Source: Yersinia bercovieri ATCC 43970
Lineage (GTDB): Bacteria; Pseudomonadota; Gammaproteobacteria; Enterobacterales; Enterobacteriaceae
Length of the DNA: 64,000 nt
Assembly: GCF_013282745.1 (NCBI RefSeq)
Contig: NZ_CP054044.1
Location: 3,224,001 to 3,288,000 of the forward strand
Direction: 5' to 3'
The stretch's first letter is position 1, and each line of letters opens with the position of its first letter. The translations under genes were made by a program, and so were the position numbers. This document shows, in pieces, positions 57,916 to 64,000 of the stretch. The notes under the pieces are model-generated. The model was not told where the DNA came from. It made no database searches and worked only from the letters and a program-made list of their open reading frames with translations.

Positions 57916-59349
57916 TTATTGATTAGATCTGTTTTTTGATTTTTTTGCCGCGACCCATATTCCTGTCGCCCCTAATAGGGCGGCGACGGCGTAAGTGAGT
58001 TGCATACCATTGCTGATTGCGGCAGCCGTTGCCCACTGAATATCACGGGATGCGCTGGCAAAGGCGAAAATTGCCCCCATAACTGATGCGCCAGTCATCA
58101 AGCCAAGGTTGCGGGCCAGGTTCAACATCCCGGAAATTACGCCCCGCTGATCCGCCCCGACAGTGCTAATCATCACGGTATTATTCGCCGCCTGGAAGAT
58201 GGCATAGCCCGCGGTCATCAGGCAGACCGGTGCGACATAACCCCACACGCCCGCCGCAGGCGATATTATCGTCAAGGCGATGGCCCCAAGGGTGAGCGCC
58301 GATAGCCCGACCATGACCATGGCTTTCGCCCCAAAGTGGTCCACCAGATAACCCGCTGGCACGCCGCACAATGCCGCAACCACTGGGCCGCCGGACATGG
58401 CTAACCCGACCCATTCAGCGGGTAGATTTAAGGCTTGTGAAAGATAGAATGGCCCCACCACTAGGGTCGCCATCATGATGGTGGTGACTAACGCGCTGGT
58501 GATAAGCCCGCCACGTAGCACGGGATGACGTAACATCGCGATCTGAATTAATGGATAGGCAGCTCTGTTTTCGGCCCAGCCAAAGAGTCCGACACCCACT
58601 ACCGCCCCCACGAATAGCGCAAAATTGAGAACCGTGAATGTGCCGTGGCCCAGGGTCATGGAGAGGGCGTAGAGCGCTAATGTCAGGCCCAGTAGCAACA
58701 TGCCGAGGGGATCAAAACCGGATTGGAGTTTTGGGGCTTGCGGTAAAGGGGCCACCGGCAGCGGCAAATAGCGGGATACCAGCAGCCACGCCAATAGCCC
58801 AAAAGGGATGGTTATCAGGAACATGGCGGGCCAGCCGAAGCCAGCAATTAACACGCCACCGAGTGATGGCCCAAGAGCTGTCCCGATGGCCGAGAGGGTG
58901 CCAAGCATCCCCATGGCGCGCCCGGTTTTCCCCTTACTGATGGTTTCGCCAACCAAGGCCAGGGTGAGTGTCATCATGGCGGCGGCCCCCAATCCCTGCA
59001 ATACCCGGGCGGCAATTAACAGCGGAATAGTGGGAGCCAGTGCGCAGCCCAGCGAGGCGAGGGTGAATAATCCAATCCCGGCTTTTAGCAGCAGGCGCTT
59101 ATCGATGATATCGCCCATGCGACCAATGGTGATGGCTGAGGTGGTAATGGCCAGTAAATAGGCCAGCACCACCCATTGCGCTTCTTGAAACGAGGCGTTG
59201 AAAGCCCGCGTTAAGGTGGGTAATCCGACATTGGCAATGCTGGTAGCCAATGAGGAGAGCAGCATTGGCAGCGACAGGCTGATGATGACGTTGCGGACTC
59301 TTATGTTATCGGCAATAGATATATCAACGCTGTTAGTATCATTTTTCAT
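57916..59349 (-). CDS. MFS drug exporter, DHA2 type
   Basis: A 477-residue membrane exporter with 14 predicted segments. Motif A appears as GRMGDIIDKRLLL, the motif B/C region as RVLQGLGAAAMMTLTLALVG, and TALGPSLGGVLIAGFGW follows. Such proteins export drugs or dyes using the proton gradient. It is divergent from the LysR gene (122 bp between starts), which probably controls it. Substrate unknown. Confidence 0.88.
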   Translation of the reverse strand: MKNDTNSVDISIADNIRVRNVIISLSLPMLLSSLATSIANVGLPTLTRAFNASFQEAQWVVLAYLLAITTSAITIGRMGDIIDKRLLLKAGIGLFTLASLGCALAPTIPLLIAARVLQGLGAAAMMTLTLALVGETISKGKTGRAMGMLGTLSAIGTALGPSLGGVLIAGFGWPAMFLITIPFGLLAWLLVSRYLPLPVAPLPQAPKLQSGFDPLGMLLLGLTLALYALSMTLGHGTFTVLNFALFVGAVVGVGLFGWAENRAAYPLIQIAMLRHPVLRGGLITSALVTTIMMATLVVGPFYLSQALNLPAEWVGLAMSGGPVVAALCGVPAGYLVDHFGAKAMVMVGLSALTLGAIALTIISPAAGVWGYVAPVCLMTAGYAIFQAANNTVMISTVGADQRGVISGMLNLARNLGLMTGASVMGAIFAFASASRDIQWATAAAISNGMQLTYAVAALLGATGIWVAAKKSKNRSNQ

Positions 59350-59471
59350 TTATAAGTTAACCCCTGAAAGAGCAGATCCACAGCCTATGTCATTCCCTAG
59401 TGTGGCGGAAGACGCACTGATTGCAGTTTATTGATGCGTCTGACGCCATCTCATTGTGCTAGAGTGAATAG

Positions 59472-60404
59472 ATGAAAAAAACCGATCTGAATTTATTAAT
59501 CACCCTGAATGTGCTGCTGGCCGAAGGGAGTGTGGTGCGCGCAGCTCAGCGATTAGGGCTGAGTCCTTCGGCGATGAGTAGGGCGCTGGCACGATTGCGC
59601 AAGACGATGGGCGATCCCTTGTTGGTCAGGGCCGGACGGGCGTTAGTACCCACCCCCAGAGCGCTCGAACTGCGCGAACAGGTTAACCAATTGGTGCAGG
59701 ATGCGACCTCGGTGCTACGCCCGGCACAGAGACTGGATCTCACACAGTTGGCGCGCGTTTTTACACTGCGCAGCAGTGATGGGTTTGTTGAAAACTTCGG
59801 TGCGGCACTGCTGGCACGGGTACGGCAGGAAGCACCCGGTGTACAGCTGCGTTTTATGCAAAAACTGAATAAAGAGAGCGCACTACTGCGCGATGGCATC
59901 GTGGATTTGGAAACGGGGGTGGTGAGCATGGAGGCCAGCCCTGAATTGCGCACACGGGCACTATTTAACGACCGCTTTATTGGGGTGGTGCGGGCCGGGC
60001 ACGTTTTGAGCGACGGGGCGGTTACCACCGCTCGCTACGTGGCGCAGGGGCATATTATGATCTCACGGCGTCAGGGCCATAAAGGGGCGATTGATAACGC
60101 GTTGCAACTGTTGGGGTTTGAAAGAGAGCTGGCGGCCTCGGTTGATGGTATATCCACGGCACTGGCATTGGCGAAAGATTCCGACTTGGTGGCGACGGTT
60201 CCCGAACGCCATAGCCTAAATTTACGCCGTGGGATGTTCAGTTTCCCGCTGCCGCTAACCTTACCTAGCATTACGGTATCAATGTTATGGCATCCACGTA
60301 TGGATGCCGATCCGGCCCATCGCTGGTTACGTCAATGTGTGCAAGAGGTGTGCGGCATTGATTATCAGGGCAGCTCTTGCCAAACCGCCCTGATTGATCC
60401 TTAA
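59472..60404 (+). CDS. LysR-family regulator
   Basis: A 310-residue LysR regulator. The N-terminal winged helix-turn-helix reads LNLLITLNVLLAEGSVVRAA followed by QRLGLSPSAMSRALARLRK. The C-terminal effector domain covers about 95-300. It is transcribed away from the MFS exporter, the usual layout for an autoregulated activator. Its last four bases overlap letB's stop (convergent). Confidence 0.9.
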   Translation: MKKTDLNLLITLNVLLAEGSVVRAAQRLGLSPSAMSRALARLRKTMGDPLLVRAGRALVPTPRALELREQVNQLVQDATSVLRPAQRLDLTQLARVFTLRSSDGFVENFGAALLARVRQEAPGVQLRFMQKLNKESALLRDGIVDLETGVVSMEASPELRTRALFNDRFIGVVRAGHVLSDGAVTTARYVAQGHIMISRRQGHKGAIDNALQLLGFERELAASVDGISTALALAKDSDLVATVPERHSLNLRRGMFSFPLPLTLPSITVSMLWHPRMDADPAHRWLRQCVQEVCGIDYQGSSCQTALIDP

Positions 60405-63037
60405 AAGCGCGGGATTGCGGTGCCCCAGTTGCGCCAATCTTTCGGCTCCGCCGGGTTGAGCAAGAAGTGCTGGTTCACACTGGCTTTCGGTGCCAGCGGG
60501 GTGGTCGGTGGGGTGGCGAAAGCAATACCGCCGCGAATAAATTGCTGGAAAGTACCACTTTTCACCACCCCGCCAGTCAGGCCGAATTCAAGGTTGTAAC
60601 CGGATGCCAGCCAGAAGACACTGTTTTGCCGCACCAACTGCTGGAACTTCTGGCTAATGCGCAGCGAAACTTGCACGCGATCAGACATTGCCCCCAAATT
60701 GAAGCCAGTGACGGTGCCCACTTCCAGCCCACGGAATAGCACCGGTGTTCCTACCTGTAGAGAGCCAGCTTCTGCGGTATCGAGAATAATGCTGAGGCCA
60801 TCAAGGTAACGAGAGTCGGTGATGGTGGCAGTTTGCAGCTCAAAAATCCGTAGCGTATCGCCTTTGCCCGGTTCGACATTAATGTAAGGTTGGAACAGAG
60901 TATCGAGATTATTGACCCCGGCGGCAGAGATCTCCGGCGACACAATGGCGAAGCGGCTCCCCCCTCGGGCAAAGTTCTGCACATATTCCGGGTAGAGCAC
61001 CGCCTTAGCCAGAACCTCATTGCGCTCGGGGATCAGCTTGAGCGATTCAACCTGACCAATATTGATGCCCAGATAGCGGATTGGCATACCCGGCGCCAAT
61101 TTACTGGCATCAAAAGTGCGCAATGTAATCTGGCTGCCGACCGCCCGTGCGGCGGTTTCGTTGCTATAGAGGGTGCGTTTAGCGCCTTTGTCCAGCGTGA
61201 CCCCCTCCAGATTATCGAAGCTGATAGCCCCTTTTAACGCGCGGCTGAGAGGTGCCGCCTGCACGGTTAAACCACTGCCGTTCAACTGCACTTTTGCCCC
61301 CCCTTCAGCCCAGAAGATACTCTTATCGGTGAGTAGCTTGCGATACTCTGGCTGAATATAAACATCCACCTCGAACTCATTGGTTTTCGGCCTGATAGCG
61401 GTAATTTCCCCCACCTGAAATTTGCGATACAGCACCACGGAGCCGGTTTGCACATCTGGCAAGCTGGTGGCGGTTAAGGTTAGCGTGGTGGCGGGGCTAT
61501 TACCCAAAATACCCTCGCTGGCCTTGGCGACACTGCTATAGAGCGGATACTTATTCAGCGGATCACCTTTACCGCCCGGCAGTATCAAAATACCGCCATC
61601 AATCCACTCCTGCGCACTGGCACCTTGGATGTTAATACCATCAATACCGAGCTGCACATTAAGGCGGCTGTTAACCACAAATTTACTGTCTTTATGCACC
61701 AGGTCGCGGTATTTCGCTTCAATTGCCGCCGTGAAGTTCACCCCAGTGGCGGATAATTCGCGGGTTATAATTTGACCGATTTTAATGCCATGCAGCGAAA
61801 TCGGCTGACCGACATCAATGCCATAACTCTGCGGCGCGGTTAATTGCAGCTCCAGCACATTGGGTTGCTGTAATAGGCTTTTGCTGCTGGGCAACACGGT
61901 AAAGTGTTTTTGTGGCTCGCCTTCACCGGGGATAAGCTCCAGAGTATTGCCGGTCAACAGCTCACTTAATTTGGTATCACTGAGAGTAATGCGCGGGCTA
62001 TTCATCTCAATGCGGCTACCCGTGCGCATCAAATCCACCACAGAGGGATCGATGGTCAGCTCACCGGTCACTTTGCTGTCCGGCTGGAGGGTCATTTTGG
62101 TCAGCGTGCCCACTTGTAAACCCTGATAAATCAGCGGTGTTCGCCCGGCACTTAAGCTATTGCCGTTGGGCAGATCAAGGGTGATTGCCACGCCGCGTTG
62201 GCTATGTGCTAAATCAGGGTAAAGCTGGAACGGTTGATCCGGTTTAGCATGTTGGCTGTTTGGTGGCGAGTCAAAGGCTATGGCGCCATTCACCAGTGCC
62301 GCCAGACTCTCCATCTGTACCGATGCACCACTTAGGCTGAAATCACCTTTAAAACCAGAGACATTCCAGAAGCGGGTATCATTTTTGACCAGTTTGGCGA
62401 AGCGGCGATCAATCAGCACATCAATAACCACGCCGTTATTATCAGGCGCGATGTTGTAATCGTACACTTTACCCACCGGAATTTTACGGTAGTAGACCAG
62501 CGAACCATTATTCAGTGACCCCAAATCAGGGGCATGAAGGTGAATCATTAGCTCGCCAGTATTCAGGCGAAATTTGGGTTGGGTATCCAGTGCGGTAAAG
62601 TGGCTCTGCGGTTTACCTTCTCCTGGCATCATGCCGATATAGTTGCCGCCCACCAGGGCATCTAAGCCCGAAACCCCGGCTAAAGAGGCTTTCGGTGTCA
62701 CCAGCCAGAACTGGGTGCCCTCCCGCAGTGAGTCCTCCATATCGTTTTTGATACTGGCGGTCACTTTAATATTGCGCAGGTCATCATCAAGACTGATGGA
62801 TTGCACCATCCCAACCTCCACCCCCTGATAGCGAATCGGCGTGCGCCCCGCCACAATCCCGGCGGCAGACTGGAAATCGATGGTGACTTCGGTGCCGCGC
62901 TCTTGCCAGTTGTTATAGACCAGCCAACCGGCAATCAGCAGGGCAATAAAAGGTAGCAACCAGAACGGCGAAATCCGGCGCTTATGCTTAATTTGTGCCT
63001 CAGTCGGTGTACTCGGCGTTTCCTGTTGCATGTGCAT
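60401..63037 (-). CDS. letB: Periplasm-spanning MCE lipid transporter LetB (YebT)
   Basis: An 878-residue protein with one N-terminal membrane segment ([20 protein letters not shown]) and seven MCE domains in series. The repeated cores read like [17 protein letters not shown] and [17 protein letters not shown]. LetB hexamers form a tunnel carrying lipids between inner and outer membranes. Length equals E. coli LetB (877). The start overlaps the end of letA by 38 bp, so the two are coupled. An ATG two codons later is equally possible. Confidence 0.96.
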   Translation of the reverse strand: MHMQQETPSTPTEAQIKHKRRISPFWLLPFIALLIAGWLVYNNWQERGTEVTIDFQSAAGIVAGRTPIRYQGVEVGMVQSISLDDDLRNIKVTASIKNDMEDSLREGTQFWLVTPKASLAGVSGLDALVGGNYIGMMPGEGKPQSHFTALDTQPKFRLNTGELMIHLHAPDLGSLNNGSLVYYRKIPVGKVYDYNIAPDNNGVVIDVLIDRRFAKLVKNDTRFWNVSGFKGDFSLSGASVQMESLAALVNGAIAFDSPPNSQHAKPDQPFQLYPDLAHSQRGVAITLDLPNGNSLSAGRTPLIYQGLQVGTLTKMTLQPDSKVTGELTIDPSVVDLMRTGSRIEMNSPRITLSDTKLSELLTGNTLELIPGEGEPQKHFTVLPSSKSLLQQPNVLELQLTAPQSYGIDVGQPISLHGIKIGQIITRELSATGVNFTAAIEAKYRDLVHKDSKFVVNSRLNVQLGIDGINIQGASAQEWIDGGILILPGGKGDPLNKYPLYSSVAKASEGILGNSPATTLTLTATSLPDVQTGSVVLYRKFQVGEITAIRPKTNEFEVDVYIQPEYRKLLTDKSIFWAEGGAKVQLNGSGLTVQAAPLSRALKGAISFDNLEGVTLDKGAKRTLYSNETAARAVGSQITLRTFDASKLAPGMPIRYLGINIGQVESLKLIPERNEVLAKAVLYPEYVQNFARGGSRFAIVSPEISAAGVNNLDTLFQPYINVEPGKGDTLRIFELQTATITDSRYLDGLSIILDTAEAGSLQVGTPVLFRGLEVGTVTGFNLGAMSDRVQVSLRISQKFQQLVRQNSVFWLASGYNLEFGLTGGVVKSGTFQQFIRGGIAFATPPTTPLAPKASVNQHFLLNPAEPKDWRNWGTAIPRF

Positions 63038-64000
63038 CCCAAATCAATCGGCTATCTAGCCACTCGACAGCAAGAATAGTCAAAATGACCGCAGTCCCAA
63101 AATAGAAAGCTGCTGGCCCCATAGTGAAGGAGAGGAGCTGATCACGATTAATCAGCGACATCATTAACGCAATAACAAAGAGATCTAGCATTGACCAGCG
63201 GCCAATCCAGGTAATTAGCCGCAGCAAGCGCATACGGGTTTTCAAGCTGTGCTCTGTCTTGAAATGAATGCTTAGCAGCAATGTTATCAGGACAATGACT
63301 TTGGTAAAGGGCACCAGCACGCTGGCGATAAACACCACGGCGGCAATGGGCATGTTACCCGATGAGGCCAGAGAAACCACGCCCGAGAAGATAGTATCCT
63401 CCATGCGAGTGCCGTTGGCATAAACGATGGATATAGGGAGTAGGTTAGCAGGCAACAGTAATACTATCGAGGCGATGAGCGCCGCCCAGGTTTTTTGGAT
63501 ACTGTGACGGCGGCGGTGGCGCAACGGCGTATGGCAACGCGGGCAGCGCCCACGGGCATCAGGATGACCCGTGTAGTGGCATGACAAGCAGACACGTAGT
63601 GTTTCCCGCGGGCCGGGGGGCTGTTGCTGCGGATAAAACCGCTCCCATAACTGCTCCAAATTCAGGTGTACGAGAGTCAGGATCGTCAGTAAGGTCAGGG
63701 CCAGATAGGCTATCAGTCCGCCACCGGGCATGATATCAGCGTACTCTTTGACCTTAATGCAGGCCACCACCATGCCAATCAGGTAGATATCCAGCATCAC
63801 CCACTCTTTTAACCGCTCCAACATCAGCAATATTGGGCGCAGGTTCATGCCAATCCGGCTGCCGATACGCAGATAAAGAATCGACACCGTGAGGGTAATG
63901 GGCGCACCGAGAATACAAAAAGCCACCATGCTGGCGGTGATGGGGTGGCCCTGACGGCTCATCTGCCAGATACCCTCCAGCAAGCTGGCGTCAATCCGGG
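63000..64000 (-). CDS. letA: LetA (YebS) inner-membrane partner, truncated by window end
   Basis: The C-terminal three quarters of LetA (about 333 residues seen). The reading frame stays open to base 64000, so the N terminus lies outside. A zinc-ribbon with CxxC pairs (CLSCHYTG and CPRCHTPL, near the middle) separates membrane blocks, typical of PqiA/YebS. It works with LetB in lipid transport. A first start near 63983 is only an internal Leu codon. Confidence 0.93.
   Translation of the reverse strand, partial: RIDASLLEGIWQMSRQGHPITASMVAFCILGAPITLTVSILYLRIGSRIGMNLRPILLMLERLKEWVMLDIYLIGMVVACIKVKEYADIMPGGGLIAYLALTLLTILTLVHLNLEQLWERFYPQQQPPGPRETLRVCLSCHYTGHPDARGRCPRCHTPLRHRRRHSIQKTWAALIASIVLLLPANLLPISIVYANGTRMEDTIFSGVVSLASSGNMPIAAVVFIASVLVPFTKVIVLITLLLSIHFKTEHSLKTRMRLLRLITWIGRWSMLDLFVIALMMSLINRDQLLSFTMGPAAFYFGTAVILTILAVEWLDSRLIWDAHATGNAEYTD

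Noticed and set aside
63983..64000. Treating the letA reading as complete from an internal start near 63983
   Set aside because: The frame stays open to the window end and LetA is normally about 100 residues longer, so it is a partial gene.

Overview
The window is chromosomal DNA from a Yersinia, most likely of the Y. enterocolitica group. The species cannot be fixed from sequence alone. Gene order follows the Enterobacterales core block known from E. coli: yobF-cspC, rlmA, mntP, yobD, manZYX, yoaE, sdaA, nudL, pabB, yoaH, purT, dbpA, yebG, yebF, ptrB, exoX, holE, ftnA, yobA-copD-yebY, sdsR, yebV, letAB. The proteins are close to but not identical with their E. coli counterparts, and an FcuA-like ferrichrome receptor is present.

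Layout: 0-8 kb holds an aromatic amino acid permease, PagP, YobF-CspC, a group II intron directly behind the cspC terminator, a LACC1-family protein, RlmA and a GhoS-like protein. 8-13 kb holds a multi-PAS diguanylate cyclase and a TonB-dependent receptor broken by a one-base slip in a G tract. 13-25.5 kb covers manganese export with its riboswitch, the mannose PTS, YoaE, serine dehydratase, NudL, PabB, YoaH and PurT. 25.5-36 kb holds DbpA, SOS-regulated YebG, YqfB, YebF, oligopeptidase B, a deleted exoX remnant, proline iminopeptidase, HolE, ferritin, YobA-CopD-YebY and the small RNA SdsR. From the end of sdsR to about 44.7 kb lies an accessory island that starts with a lambdoid integrase remnant. 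It carries a DUF2239/GIY-YIG/hydrolase operon, a TetR-SDR-SDR cluster, a lipoprotein, and a secreted hydrolase convergent with a membrane-anchored AraC regulator. 44.8-51.3 kb returns to small conserved genes (YaiL, a pseudouridine synthase, YfcF, a zinc ribbon, YniD, an ASCH protein, YebV) and a second PAS-GGDEF cyclase. 51.5-57.6 kb is a complete archaic (Csu-type) chaperone-usher operon whose usher signal peptide is out of frame. 57.9-64 kb holds an MFS exporter, a divergent LysR regulator, and letB-letA, with letA cut by the window end.

Themes: iron and manganese control (ferritin, Fcu receptor, MntP with Fur box and riboswitch), envelope biogenesis (PagP, LetAB, Csu pilus) and c-di-GMP signalling. 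Two genes, fcuA and the csu usher, are each broken by exactly one missing G in a G run, which could be phase variation, real decay or a sequencing artefact. No single gene set proves a new defence or signalling system. The least explained unit is the DUF2239/GIY-YIG/hydrolase operon with its duplicated near-palindromic operator, in the island behind sdsR.
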